A stretch of 57,627 nt of DNA from Bacteroidales bacterium UBA1309 (GCA_002307185.1 DBTT01000016.1:88579-146205); one strand, 5' to 3'. Shown: positions 35,335-45,389, counted from the stretch's first letter. The notes: generated from the sequence alone by a model not told the origin. A program made the numbers and translations.

Positions 35335-36024
35335 TGAATAATTTTTCCTTTCTTTTTGATGCGGTGTATATTTATTTTGTAGGCTTAAAGCTTGCCGATA
35401 TTTCACTTCCTTTGTTAGGAGAAGGTTTCATTTGTCCATTTGATATACAGAGGTGTGCTGAAAGGTTTTGAGAATGTCATTTTTAACTTCCATCCCACAT
35501 TAATCCTCCCGTGAAAAGGTTGTAACCACTCTATTCAAAGGCTTTTATCCCATCAGGAGAAAAGGTCAAAGTTCCCGTTTTACTTGACGAAGATCGAAGC
35601 AAAAGGGGGGGATGCTAAAGTTATTTCTCATTCCTGTTTATTTATTATCTGGATTTTGCTATTTAAAACACTATTTCCTTCGTTTTGTTTCAGGAAAAGA
35701 CATTTTTTGATGAAGAAATACGGAGTCGTCTTTCATCAAGAGGGCAGCTCGAAATGGCGCATACTTCAAGAATATGTTTTACAGCAAGTTTTCGAAATAT
35801 CTTATTGTGATAATTTTCATAAACCAACAATCGTTTATCAAACATAAATTTTGCCTATAAATCAAGGGTTTCATATCATATACCACACAAAAAGAGATGT
35901 CTTATTATTGTAAATATTACTAATATCAATTATCTGTATTTCAATTATTTAACAGCATTATTGTTTTTAATTATAAAACAAATTAATATATTTGCATTAC
36001 TGAACGCTTGAAAAGTCTAATATT
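35335..36024. other. Intergenic region with the xylR promoter
   Basis: 690 AT-rich bp between the divergent pirin and xylR genes. The last 70 bp hold the predicted xylR promoter. One 87-codon frame at 35584-35847 (+) has no family resemblance and is judged not to be a gene. No repeat or RNA recognised. Confidence 0.5.
35961..35994 (+). promoter_or_regulatory. Predicted promoter for the xylRBAE operon
   Basis: TATATTTG (35987-35994) is an exact TAnnTTTG -7 element, with TTG (35961-35963) as a possible -33 element at a slightly long spacing (23 bp). The start codon is about 31 bp downstream of the -7 motif. Confidence 0.4.
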
Positions 36025-36738
36025 ATGAGTCAACAATTCATCCATACTTTTCTGTCCGTCGATTGTGTAGTTCTTGGATTTGACAACGAACAACTCAATG
36101 CTCTTCTCGTCAAAAGAGATGTGTCGGTTGAAGAAGCTGGTTCGCTAAAACTTCCGGGTAGCTTGATTTACGACCAAGAAGATGTGGACGATGCAGCCTC
36201 AAGAGTACTGTTTGAGTTAACAGGTATCAAAAAGATGCCTTTGCGTCAATTTCGTTGCTTTGCTTCGCCCAACAGGGCCAGCCGTGCGGAAGACCGGAAA
36301 TGGTTGAACCAAGCTTATCAGCCAAATATCAACCGGTTGATAACAGTGGCTTATATTGCACTTTGCAAAATCGACAGGAAACACCACAATATTTCGAAAT
36401 ACAGTTCAGAATGGTGCCCGTTGAAAAAAATACCGCAAATGCCGTTCGACCACAACGAAATATTGCTTGCCTCGCTCGGAGAAATCCAGAAATGGGTGGA
36501 AATGGAGCCTTCCATTATTTTTGACCTGCTGCCGCAAAAATTCACTATCAGCCAGCTTCATCGCCTCTACGAATCAATATACGCTAAAAAAATCGATATT
36601 CGCAATTTCCACAAAAAAGTGGCTGCCATGCCGCAAGTGGTAGCTCTCGAAGAACGGGAAGTGGGTGTGGCTCATCGGGCTGCGCGGTTTTATAAATTCG
36701 ACAAGAAGGGATATTCAAAACTTAAAAACAACTTATAA
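36025..36738 (+). CDS. xylR: Nudix-type transcriptional regulator of xylose use (NrtR family, XylR)
   Basis: The 237-residue protein has an N-terminal Nudix-fold domain (residues 8-150: CVVLGFDNEQLNALLVKRD, LKLPGSLIYDQEDVDDAASRVL) in which the catalytic Nudix box is degenerate, so it probably senses a ligand rather than hydrolysing. A winged-helix DNA-binding domain (about 155-237: FTISQLHRLYESIY, IDIRNFHKKVAAMP) follows. This is the NrtR/AraR architecture. Standing 3 bp before xylB with xylA and xylE behind, it matches the Bacteroides thetaiotaomicron xylose operon order (regulator, kinase, isomerase, permease). It likely represses the operon and responds to a sugar; operator sites were not located. 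Confidence 0.88.
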   Translation: MSQQFIHTFLSVDCVVLGFDNEQLNALLVKRDVSVEEAGSLKLPGSLIYDQEDVDDAASRVLFELTGIKKMPLRQFRCFASPNRASRAEDRKWLNQAYQPNINRLITVAYIALCKIDRKHHNISKYSSEWCPLKKIPQMPFDHNEILLASLGEIQKWVEMEPSIIFDLLPQKFTISQLHRLYESIYAKKIDIRNFHKKVAAMPQVVALEEREVGVAHRAARFYKFDKKGYSKLKNNL

Positions 36739-36741
36739 GCT

Positions 36742-38214
36742 ATGTATTTATTGGGCTATGATTTAGGAAGTTCATCGGTGAAAGCAAGTTTGGTGAATGC
36801 AAAAACCGGCGAATGTGTGTCAACCGCATTCTTCCCGAAAAAGGAAATGGAAATCAAATCGGTGAAAGCCGGTTGGGCCGAACAAGACACCGAAACTTGG
36901 TGGAAAAACCTGAAACTCTCCACTCAAGTGGTACTCGAAGAAGCCGGAATAAATCCCAAAGACATCAAAGCCATCGGGATTTCCTACCAAATGCACGGAT
37001 TGGTGCTGGTGGACGAGAATCAAAAAGCGGTTCGCGATGCCATCATTTGGTGTGACAGCCGCGCTGTACCTTACGGACAGAAAGCGTTTGATACCATCGG
37101 AAGCGAAAAATCCTTGTCACACCTGCTCAATTCTCCTGGTAATTTCACCTTGGCAAAACTGGCCTGGGTGAAAGAAAACGAACCCGAAAATTTTGCCAAA
37201 GCTAAATATTACCTTCTTCCTGGCGATTACATTGCCTTGCGCATGACAGGAAAAGCTGCCACGACGGCATCCGGACTTTCGGAAGGAATCGGTTGGGATT
37301 TCAAAGCCGAAGCTCCTGCCAAATTTTTGTTCGATTATTTCGGATTCGAAACCAGCTTGATTCCTGAGATTGTTCCCACTTTTGGACAGCAAGGCAATCT
37401 CAAGGCTGACATTGCAGCCGAACTGGGATTAGCCGAAGGAATCCCTGTGACCTACCGTGCAGGCGACCAACCAAACAATGCCTTGTCGCTGAACGTACTG
37501 AATCCGGGCGAGATAGCTGCCACTGCAGGCACTTCGGGTGTGGTGTATGGGGTGAACAGTGATTCGAAATACGACCCACTTTCACGCGTCAATTCGTTTG
37601 CACACGTGAATCACACCTTGCAAGAGACCCGTGTCGGTGTATTGCTGTGCATCAACGGAACAGCAATTCTAAACACTTGGATCAAAAACAATGTAGCTCC
37701 AGAGAGTATTTCGTATGCCGAAATGAACGAACTGGCGGCAAATATTCCTGTGGGAAGCGAAGGGGTGAGCATCATTCCATTCGGGAACGGATCCGAACGG
37801 GTATTGGAAAATCAAGAACCCAACTGCTCGATCCACGGAATCAACTTCAACCGCATTTCGAAAGCACACCTTATCCGTGCAGCGCACGAAGGCATCGCTT
37901 TTTCATTCAAATATGGGATGGACATCATGAATAACATGGGTATTGAAACCAAAACCATCCGTGCCGGACATGCCAACTTGTTCCTAAGCCCTATTTTCCG
38001 ACAAACATTGGCAAACATCACGGGTGCAACCATCGAATTATACAACACTGACGGATCAGTTGGAGCTGCAAGAGGTGCCGGGATTGGAGCCGGGATTTAC
38101 AAAACGCCGGAAGAAGCATTTTCCTCTTTGAAGAAGATTTCGGTCATCACTCCCGAGCCCGAGAACATTGAGGCTACAAGAGAGGCTTACCGATTGTGGT
38201 TGAAATTTATTTGA
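36742..38214 (+). CDS. xylB: Xylulokinase XylB
   Basis: A 490-residue FGGY-family kinase phosphorylating D-xylulose to xylulose-5-phosphate, which enters the pentose phosphate pathway. The N-terminal ATPase strand YDLGSSSVKASLV, GISYQMHGLVLVD, WCDSRA and LPGDYIALRMTG define the family; the catalytic Asp lies in YRAGDQPNNAL. The C-terminal FGGY domain carries GTSGVVYG, and the segment around AGHANLFLSPIFRQTLAN is typical of XylB. It starts 3 bp after xylR, so the two are tightly linked, and is followed by a 104-bp gap before xylA. Confidence 0.95.
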   Translation: MYLLGYDLGSSSVKASLVNAKTGECVSTAFFPKKEMEIKSVKAGWAEQDTETWWKNLKLSTQVVLEEAGINPKDIKAIGISYQMHGLVLVDENQKAVRDAIIWCDSRAVPYGQKAFDTIGSEKSLSHLLNSPGNFTLAKLAWVKENEPENFAKAKYYLLPGDYIALRMTGKAATTASGLSEGIGWDFKAEAPAKFLFDYFGFETSLIPEIVPTFGQQGNLKADIAAELGLAEGIPVTYRAGDQPNNALSLNVLNPGEIAATAGTSGVVYGVNSDSKYDPLSRVNSFAHVNHTLQETRVGVLLCINGTAILNTWIKNNVAPESISYAEMNELAANIPVGSEGVSIIPFGNGSERVLENQEPNCSIHGINFNRISKAHLIRAAHEGIAFSFKYGMDIMNNMGIETKTIRAGHANLFLSPIFRQTLANITGATIELYNTDGSVGAARGAGIGAGIYKTPEEAFSSLKKISVITPEPENIEATREAYRLWLKFI

Positions 38215-38318
38215 CATCAAAAAAGAAGGTTTACAATCATACAACTATTTAATTTAACTTAATAACTAAAAGCACCGCCCAAAAGCTCCTTCATGGGAAG
38301 CGGGGGCCAACAAAAATT

Positions 38319-39638
38319 ATGGCAACAAAAGAGTATTTTCCATCCGTAGGAAAAATCAAATTTGAAGGAAAAGAGAGTAAAAACCCACTTGCATTTCACT
38401 ATTATGATGCTGAAAAAGTAGTCTATGGCAAAACAATGAAGGAATGGTTCAAGTTTTGCATGGCATGGTGGCACAGTCTTTGTGCCGATGGAGGCGACCC
38501 TTTTGGCAGCGGCACACAAAAGCACCCATGGGTTGGGGCATCCGATGCCGTTCAGGCTGCAAAAGACAAAATGGATGCAGGTTTTGAATTCATGCAAAAA
38601 ATCGGCATCGAATATTACTGTTTCCATGACATTGATTTGGTCAGCGAAGGAAACAGCATCGAAGAATACGAAGCCAACCTGAAGGCAATCGTTGAATATG
38701 CCAAACAAAAACAAGCCGAAACAGGCCTCAAACTAATGTGGGGAACAGCAAACGTGTTCAGCCATCCCCGTTATATGAACGGAGCCAGCACCAATCCCGA
38801 TTTTGATGCAGCAGCACGCGCTATGGTGCAAATCAAAAATGCAATCGATGCAACCATCGCTTTAGGAGGCAAGGCATACGTATTCTGGGGCGGTCGCGAA
38901 GGCTACATGAGCTTGTTAAACACCAACATGAAACGCGAAAAAGAACACCTCGCACGCATGTTGACAATGGCTCGTGATTATGGTCGTGCGAAAGGGTTCA
39001 ACGGCGTATTCCTTATCGAACCCAAACCAATGGAACCGATGAAACACCAATACGACGTGGATACTGAAACCGTGATTGGCTTCCTGAAAGAATATGGTTT
39101 GGAAAATGATTTCAAAATAAACATCGAAGTAAACCACGCAACTTTGGCTGGACACACCTTCGAACACGAATTGCAATGCGCCGTCGATGCAGGCATGTTG
39201 GGTGCTATCGATGCCAACCGCGGCGATGTGCAAAACGGATGGGATACCGACCAATTCCCTATCGACATCTATGAATTGACACAAGCCATGCTCGTTGTTC
39301 TTCAAGGAGGAGGCATGCAAGGCGGTGGAACAAACTTCGATGCAAAAATCCGTCGCAATTCTACCGATTTGGAAGATTTGTTCATTGCCCACATTTCAGG
39401 AATGGACGTGATGGCACGTGCATTGGAAGCGGCAGCAGCCATTCTCGAAGAATCTCCTTATAAAAAGATGGTTGCCGACAGATATGCTTCTTATGATGCA
39501 GGCAAAGGAAAAGAATTCGAAGAAGGAAAATTATCTCTGGAAGATGTGGTTGCATATGCAAAAGCTAAGAACGAAGAACCTGCGCAAATCAGCGGCAAAC
39601 AGGAACTTTACGAAACTATCGTGAATATGTACATCTAA
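38319..39638 (+). CDS. xylA: Xylose isomerase XylA
   Basis: This 439-residue class II metal-dependent enzyme converts D-xylose to D-xylulose. Key elements are YCFHDIDL with the catalytic His and Asp, WGTANVFSHPRYMNGA, VFWGGREGY, FLIEPKPMEPMKHQYD with a metal-ligand Glu, IEVNHATLAGHTFEHE and AIDANRGD with metal-ligand residues. The 104 bp before the start include GCCC...GGGGC-type pairing that could form a weak intercistronic hairpin (38271-38312), but no promoter. Between xylA and xylE lies the large 8-bp-repeat hairpin at 39643-39732, which may affect downstream expression. Confidence 0.97.
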   Translation: MATKEYFPSVGKIKFEGKESKNPLAFHYYDAEKVVYGKTMKEWFKFCMAWWHSLCADGGDPFGSGTQKHPWVGASDAVQAAKDKMDAGFEFMQKIGIEYYCFHDIDLVSEGNSIEEYEANLKAIVEYAKQKQAETGLKLMWGTANVFSHPRYMNGASTNPDFDAAARAMVQIKNAIDATIALGGKAYVFWGGREGYMSLLNTNMKREKEHLARMLTMARDYGRAKGFNGVFLIEPKPMEPMKHQYDVDTETVIGFLKEYGLENDFKINIEVNHATLAGHTFEHELQCAVDAGMLGAIDANRGDVQNGWDTDQFPIDIYELTQAMLVVLQGGGMQGGGTNFDAKIRRNSTDLEDLFIAHISGMDVMARALEAAAAILEESPYKKMVADRYASYDAGKGKEFEEGKLSLEDVVAYAKAKNEEPAQISGKQELYETIVNMYI

Positions 39639-39642
39639 AATA

Positions 39643-39732
39643 AGTGAACCTATGAACCTGTAAACGAGTGAACAGCAAGCTAAAATATCTTTTCAGAGCT
39701 TGTTCACTCGTTCACTTGTTTATTTCTTCACC
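39643..39732. repeat. Two opposed arrays of 8-bp repeats forming a large hairpin between xylA and xylE
   Basis: On the plus strand units AGTGAACC, TATGAACC, TGTAAACG and AGTGAACA (39643-39674) are followed after about 26 bp by the same type of unit on the minus strand (39701-39732: AGTGAACA, AGTGAACG and two weaker ones). The inner arms AACGAGTGAACA...AAGCT and AGCTTGTTCACTCGTT pair with a 3-nt bulge. It begins four bases after the xylA stop. Confidence 0.75.
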
Positions 39733-39764
39733 ATTTCAACCACACCTTTAAATCATTATCAACC

Positions 39765-41432
39765 ATGGCATTTATTGATACCGGAGGGAGCAAATCCAAC
39801 TCATTCCAAGAAGGGAGCAAGCTCTACATTTTCCTATTGACATTAGTAGCCACCTTGGGTGGGTTGCTATTTGGATACGACACAGCCGTTGTGAACGGGG
39901 CAGAAAAATCACTCGTCGAATTTTACATCTACAAGGTTAGCGGAAACAGTTACATCTTTGACACTTCCACCATCTTCAGCCTCATCAGCCAATATCGCCT
40001 GCTGATGGTAATTGTGCTTTCCCTGGTGTTTTTAATTATCAGCGGACAAATGATACGCTTGTTCGGGAAGAAAAAAGGAAGCATCGTAGGCCTGGTGTTG
40101 CTGGCAGGACTGGCAGTTTGGGCTGTGGGTTTCCTTAGCAGCAGCCTTCCATCGATCGACGATGTGGAACAAATGAAAAACACAGCCGATGCCGTGAAAG
40201 GCTTCGTGATTGCCAGTGCGCTGATCGGTTGCATTATTGGTGGAGCAACAGCGGGATTTATATCTAAATCGTTCGGTCGAAAAAACGGACTCTTTATTTC
40301 TGCCATTGCTTTCTTTGTGTCCGCCGTGGGTGCATGGAAACCAGAAGCGTTCAATTTCTTCGGCACATTGGATGTCTATTCCTTTGTGATTTACCGCATC
40401 ATTGGCGGCATTGGCGTGGGAATCGCTTCCATGATTTCGCCCATGTATATTGCCGAAATTGCACCGGCTAAGGTACGTGGCAAATTAGTTTCATTCAACC
40501 AATTTGCGATCATCTTTGGTATGTTGGTGATCTATTTCGTGAACCTGATTATTTCGCGTCAAGGCGACGAACAATGGCTCATAACCAACGGTTGGCGCTA
40601 CATGTTCTTGTCGGGAGCAATACCGGCAGCCGTATTTTTGATCTTACTCTTATTTGTGCCTGAAACTCCGCGCTACCTGGCCATGAAGGGGCAAGACGAC
40701 AAAGCGCTGAAAGTGCTGGAAAAGATTGCCGGGAAAGGGCAAGCTAAAAACATTCTTGCCGACATCAAAGGGACCTTGCACGAGGCGAATGCACCTTGGC
40801 TTTCGTATGGCTTTGGGGTGATTATCGTGGGGATCTTGCTTTCCGTGTTTCAGCAAGCGGTCGGCATCAATGTGGTGCTGTATTATGCCGGAAATATTTT
40901 CCGTGACATGGGAGCATCCACCGACTCCTCTCTTTTGCAGACCATCGTCGTAGGCCTTGTCAACCTATCGTTCACGGTGGTAGCGATCTTGACAGTGGAC
41001 AAGTTTGGACGCAAACCCCTCATGATTATCGGTTCCGTCGGAATGGCCATCAGCATGATTGCCTTGGGATTCACCTTCTATTCCGGAAATGTGGGCATAG
41101 CCGCACTCATTTTCATGTTGTTCTACACAGCCGCCTTTGCCATGAGCTGGGGCCCTGTCTGCTGGGTGTTGCTGGCCGAGATTTTCCCAAACTCCATTCG
41201 TGGAGCTTTGTCAATCGCCGTAGCCGCCCAATGGATTGCCAACTGGATCGTGTCTTTCACCTTCCCGATGATGAACGACAACGTGTGGCTCAACGAGCTG
41301 TTCAACCACGGGTTCTCCTATTGGATCTACGGGATCATGAGCATCCTTTCGGCTATCTTCATGTGGAAATTTGTACCCGAAACAAAGGGACGTACATTGG
41401 AGTCGATCGAAGAATTGTGGAAGAAAAAATAA
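39765..41432 (+). CDS. xylE: Xylose/H+ symporter XylE-like sugar porter
   Basis: A 555-residue MFS sugar porter with 12 helices. The family signatures are present: GGLLFGYDTAVVNGAE in helix 1, GRKNGLF after helix 4, RIIGGIGVGIASMISPMYIAEIAPAKVRG in helices 5/6, PETPRYL at the central loop, QQAVGINVVLYYAG in helix 7, VDKFGRKPL, and the C-terminal PETKGRTLE. A hydrophilic stretch in the first loops (LSSSLPSIDDVEQMK) makes it longer than E. coli XylE. Given its operon, it should import D-xylose with protons. It begins 126 bp after xylA across the repeat hairpin and ends at the terminator at 41460-41500. Confidence 0.92.
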   Translation: MAFIDTGGSKSNSFQEGSKLYIFLLTLVATLGGLLFGYDTAVVNGAEKSLVEFYIYKVSGNSYIFDTSTIFSLISQYRLLMVIVLSLVFLIISGQMIRLFGKKKGSIVGLVLLAGLAVWAVGFLSSSLPSIDDVEQMKNTADAVKGFVIASALIGCIIGGATAGFISKSFGRKNGLFISAIAFFVSAVGAWKPEAFNFFGTLDVYSFVIYRIIGGIGVGIASMISPMYIAEIAPAKVRGKLVSFNQFAIIFGMLVIYFVNLIISRQGDEQWLITNGWRYMFLSGAIPAAVFLILLLFVPETPRYLAMKGQDDKALKVLEKIAGKGQAKNILADIKGTLHEANAPWLSYGFGVIIVGILLSVFQQAVGINVVLYYAGNIFRDMGASTDSSLLQTIVVGLVNLSFTVVAILTVDKFGRKPLMIIGSVGMAISMIALGFTFYSGNVGIAALIFMLFYTAAFAMSWGPVCWVLLAEIFPNSIRGALSIAVAAQWIANWIVSFTFPMMNDNVWLNELFNHGFSYWIYGIMSILSAIFMWKFVPETKGRTLESIEELWKKK

Positions 41433-41459
41433 ACCCTATTCCCATATAATTTGTTTATT

Positions 41460-41500
41460 GAAGAGGCTGCATCCATTCCAGGTGCAGCCTCTTCTATTTA
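41460..41500 (+). terminator. Rho-independent terminator of the xyl operon
   Basis: GAAGAGGCTGCA (41460-41471) pairs with TGCAGCCTCTTC (41483-41494), a perfect 12-bp stem followed by TATTT, 27 bp after the xylE stop. Confidence 0.85.
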
Positions 41501-41627
41501 GGGAGTTCGGTCGGCGCTGTAAGTTTTAGGGGCAAGACCGGCTATTCGATGCCAGCAGCAATTTTGCTGGTCGGGTAACTTCGAGTCGTCCGCCATATTC
41601 ATCCGCAACCTATAACAATAATCCCTA

Positions 41628-44600
41628 TCACTTCAGCGCATACTGCTTGTTATCAGCCTCGCTCACGTGCGTCATAAATTCGCGGAAAGCGGCATATTGT
41701 TCAGGTGTGACAATTTCGCTTTTACGGCGGAAAACCCGTGTCCCGATCAGGCTTCCCTCTTTGGATTTTTCGAAACGGAGGTCGAAACTAGCATTGGCAC
41801 ATTCCAAATGAACGTTTTTGGGCATTTCCACAAACGCCGTTCCTTGCGGAAGGATGAATTCGAGTCGTTCCTTCTCTATTTCTTCCGATTTGTAGGACCA
41901 CAATTCAAAAGGCGTGTTTCGCTTTTCGAGGGTGAGGTCTTCCAACGAAGCAATTTTATCCGACCAAGGCAAGGTCAGCACTTTCATGCCAGCCACGTCT
42001 TGCATGGCTTTTTTGACATCGATGTTGCAGGATAGGGTCGTGCTGTCGGCGAGGTTGTCGAGATTGGTAAAAGTCAAATCTGTCACCTTCACCGGCACAG
42101 TGAAGTCACCGGCAATTGCCTGGCTCAAATTTTTAAGCCGTTCCTCGTCACCCAAATCACGGAAGTAGCTCCGCATGGAGGAAGCTCTAGCAGCATAGGA
42201 AATCGTATGGTGTGAAATTTGGTAATCGTTGCCTGTTGCCGTGATTTTGTCGTTCCTCAAGGTCCAGTTTGCTGGGCGAAAAGGCATTTCCAATGTTACC
42301 AACTTGTCCCCAATAGGTGCATTGTCGAATGGAATAGGCAAAATATTGGATTGCAAGTCGGATGATTCTGCCGCACCAAAAGGGAGGAACGAATCCGTCA
42401 GTTCAAGGTAGTAGGTTTTTCCCTCCACATTGAGCTGGGCGATGCAATGGTTGAAGTTGATGGTTGGCAAGGTCAATTGGTTTCTTCCGTTGTCACGGGT
42501 GGAAATCAGCACCAGGTTTGCATCAATTCCCGCTTCCCGGCAAAGTGCCACAAACAGGGTTGACACATCCTTGCAATCTCCCAAGCGGGTGGTGATAGTC
42601 CGGGAGGCCTTCTGCGGAACAAAGTTGCTGTGCATAAACGAGATGCTGGAATAGGCTATGTTGTTGAGAATGTATTCATAAAACAGTTTGGCTTTTTGCA
42701 GCGGGCTGTCTTGTTCGTGTCCCTTCAGGATAGAGGCCGAAGTTTCTTTCAGCACATAGTCCGAGTTGAATTTACTGGTGGTCAAGTCTTTGTACCAACT
42801 GCTTACAAATTTCCAATCGGGAATGCTGGTGTAGAAGAGAGTCGGTACCACATCGTGAAGCATGCTCATATAAGGTTCCGACTTGATTGCTGGTTGATTC
42901 ACAGATTCCCAAGTGTATAACTTCATCCCTTCCACATCGGAAATAGTTGGTTGAACTGTTCCGTTAGCAACCACGTATTTAAACGGAGTGTTTTTGGGCG
43001 AAAGAATGCTGTACCTGTTCAGCACCGAAGGAATAGTGTACCTGAAAAGGAATTGGTCGAAAAATTGAGTGGCTAATGCGCCCGATGAAAAGTCCTGAAC
43101 CCGGTAGTCTAGGTGGAGCACATCGCCAATTTCCAGATTGGTGAACACTACCTGGTTGTCATCGGTTTCCGCTTTTGCCACATTGCCCGAAGACTTGAAT
43201 ACTTCGGCTTTGTCGATAATCAGTTTCTGTGTATTGCTGTTGTAATCGATGCCATATTCCTTCCATGCATCAATCCCCGACTGGTTGAAAATTTTCACCG
43301 CAATCTCGTAGTGGTATTCTTTTGCACCTTCGGGATACACCACCAGTTGGTTGTTATTCAACAGAATCACCGAATTGTCTTCAGGGTAATCTTGTGCGGA
43401 AGGCGTTTTTGCTATCAATGCTTTCACATCCGTTTTTGGGAACAGGTCAAACACCTCTTTCTTGTTCTCAAGCAGGCGGAGCTGCGATCTGGAATCGTAT
43501 GATGTGGGGCCATAATAGATCGATTTGGAGAAACTTTCTTTGGCTTTTTCCACCTCTTTCATTCCTTTGTAGATGTATCCCCTGGTGTTGTAAACCCCGG
43601 GAAGGAAGGGAGACAGGGCCAACATCGAATCCGTTGTTTTCAGCGCATCTTCGTAACGCTGCATTTGATAATAGGTCGAAGCCAAATTGTCAAGATAACC
43701 AGTAGCATAAGGCATGTCTGCAATCCGTCGTTTCAGCATCTCAATCGCTTGTTCGGTTTTGCCTTGCTGCATATAGATATCCGAAAGCAATCCCAAAGCT
43801 TTTGGGGTGGAGTAATGTGCACAGTAGTCTTCCACCACTGCGGTTGCTTTCGGTGAATTCTTCGAGACATTGTTCTCTATCGCCCAATTGAGATACATAA
43901 AATCATAGCTGAAAGGATATTGTGCATAAAATTTCTTGCCCATCGAAATGACATCTTCCATCCGTTTTTGGAGAGAGGCAATACCCAATTCCCAAGCTTC
44001 GATGGTGGGGCTTTCGCCGTATAAAGATTTTGCTTTGTTGCAAATGTCGGTTGCCTCGGTGTATTTTTCCGATTTGGTGGCTTCGTTGTAGAATTCTTGC
44101 AACGCGATGAAAGACTCGGGGTCGTTCTGCTTGATATTTTCAGTCTCCTTGTCGTAATCCGTTTGGTTTTTTGCCCGTTGATACGCTTCCGCCAATCGAT
44201 AAGAAACAAACGACGATGTTGGAGCGAGGGCTTCTATCTGTTTCAGCACTTGGGTGGCTTCAAAGGCTTTGTCATTGCGCAAATAAGTTTCTGCTAAAAC
44301 CAAATAATTCAGGTAATTCTTGGGCGATGCTTTCAATTGTTCTTCAAAATAGCTTTCCGCGAAGAAAGGCAACATCGGAGAGGATGACGCTTCTGCTTTA
44401 GTATAAGACGAATAATTGGCTTCATCGGTCAGTCCTGGTATCGGATTTCCGTCCGCATCGGTTAGCCGCAGGAGGAAGTTTGCCCCCGATATTTCACTTT
44501 GTCCGATTTGCACTAGAATGCGGTTTGGCCCCTTGTTGAGGTTGATTTTGTAGCCGTAGATGTCCAGGTCGCAGTTGCGTTCTTCGGGAACGTTGGCTAC

Positions 44601-45389
44601 CAATGCGTCATTTACCCAGATTTTCAGCGAACCCGATGTTCCTGTCCGCATATACACCTCTTGGTCAACCGGGCTTTTCACAAACGACTGCGCATACATG
44701 ATGGTGCTGTTGAGGTTGAAATAATAGTCCATGTAGAACCAATTGTCGGCTTTGTTGTAGGGCGGAGTGTACCATTTAACGGTTGCACCCACTTTATTTT
44801 TAAATACGTCCGTGGCCAATGGTTTGCTCACTGCTCCCCAATCTTTAGCAAAACCGCTTCCGGAAATATTGTCGAACGAACCAAGCACCTGCCAATGATT
44901 GACCGTGCCCATTTTGTGAAAAAATCCCTCCGCCTTTTGCTTCTCTTTTTTAAACTCATAATAGTTTCCCAATTGTCCGTAAATCATTGATTTCAATGTC
45001 CCATTCAGTTTTGGGTCGGATACTAATTGTTCCAAAAATGCCAACCTCTCGGGTTCGATATACTCCCTCGATGCAAACGTGAATGGCAATGTGAAGAAGG
45101 CATACAGGTAGGGATAAGGATTCGCGCTGCTTTGATAAAAACTCCGAAAATGGACGAAAGCACTGTCTTCTTTTTGTTCCATCCAATCCACCAAACTCAA
45201 ACTCAGGAATGCGTCTGCCTTGGTTTCGGATACCTTGGTTGCCTCGACAAAGGCAATTCGGGCATTTTTTCGGTCATTTTTCAAAAAAGCATCCCAACCT
45301 TTTTCGTAAGATTGAGATGAAACGGCGAAAATAGAGCCTGCAAAAGATACTATTGCAAGCAGCAGGAGGAGGCGAGATTTTGTAACCAT
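41628..45389 (-). CDS. Large secreted TPR/DUF3857/transglutaminase-like protein
   Basis: The 1253-residue protein has a signal peptide (residues ~1-24, cleavage near IFAVSS). It then has tetratricopeptide-like repeats in the first ~620 residues (YLNYLVLAETYLRNDKAFEA, YLDNLASTYYQMQRYEDALK and PGVYNTRGYIYKGMKEVEKA). DUF3857 follows at about 660-850 and a transglutaminase-core domain at about 900-1010. The catalytic triad is in place: Cys939 in GDCKD, His981 in NFNHCIAQ and Asp999 in LELTDSF. Such proteins are common in Bacteroidota, probably periplasmic or outer-surface; the enzymatic role (cross-linking, peptide cleavage or a non-catalytic scaffold) is unknown. It is a single gene; the GldA-like ATPase gene lies upstream on the same strand but 323 bp away. 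Confidence 0.85.
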   Translation of the reverse strand: MVTKSRLLLLLAIVSFAGSIFAVSSQSYEKGWDAFLKNDRKNARIAFVEATKVSETKADAFLSLSLVDWMEQKEDSAFVHFRSFYQSSANPYPYLYAFFTLPFTFASREYIEPERLAFLEQLVSDPKLNGTLKSMIYGQLGNYYEFKKEKQKAEGFFHKMGTVNHWQVLGSFDNISGSGFAKDWGAVSKPLATDVFKNKVGATVKWYTPPYNKADNWFYMDYYFNLNSTIMYAQSFVKSPVDQEVYMRTGTSGSLKIWVNDALVANVPEERNCDLDIYGYKINLNKGPNRILVQIGQSEISGANFLLRLTDADGNPIPGLTDEANYSSYTKAEASSSPMLPFFAESYFEEQLKASPKNYLNYLVLAETYLRNDKAFEATQVLKQIEALAPTSSFVSYRLAEAYQRAKNQTDYDKETENIKQNDPESFIALQEFYNEATKSEKYTEATDICNKAKSLYGESPTIEAWELGIASLQKRMEDVISMGKKFYAQYPFSYDFMYLNWAIENNVSKNSPKATAVVEDYCAHYSTPKALGLLSDIYMQQGKTEQAIEMLKRRIADMPYATGYLDNLASTYYQMQRYEDALKTTDSMLALSPFLPGVYNTRGYIYKGMKEVEKAKESFSKSIYYGPTSYDSRSQLRLLENKKEVFDLFPKTDVKALIAKTPSAQDYPEDNSVILLNNNQLVVYPEGAKEYHYEIAVKIFNQSGIDAWKEYGIDYNSNTQKLIIDKAEVFKSSGNVAKAETDDNQVVFTNLEIGDVLHLDYRVQDFSSGALATQFFDQFLFRYTIPSVLNRYSILSPKNTPFKYVVANGTVQPTISDVEGMKLYTWESVNQPAIKSEPYMSMLHDVVPTLFYTSIPDWKFVSSWYKDLTTSKFNSDYVLKETSASILKGHEQDSPLQKAKLFYEYILNNIAYSSISFMHSNFVPQKASRTITTRLGDCKDVSTLFVALCREAGIDANLVLISTRDNGRNQLTLPTINFNHCIAQLNVEGKTYYLELTDSFLPFGAAESSDLQSNILPIPFDNAPIGDKLVTLEMPFRPANWTLRNDKITATGNDYQISHHTISYAARASSMRSYFRDLGDEERLKNLSQAIAGDFTVPVKVTDLTFTNLDNLADSTTLSCNIDVKKAMQDVAGMKVLTLPWSDKIASLEDLTLEKRNTPFELWSYKSEEIEKERLEFILPQGTAFVEMPKNVHLECANASFDLRFEKSKEGSLIGTRVFRRKSEIVTPEQYAAFREFMTHVSEADNKQYALK

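Noticed and set aside
35584..35847. Open frame of 87 codons in the pirin-xylR gap
   Set aside because: No recognisable domain and no ribosome-binding site; a short hydrophobic stretch alone is weak evidence.
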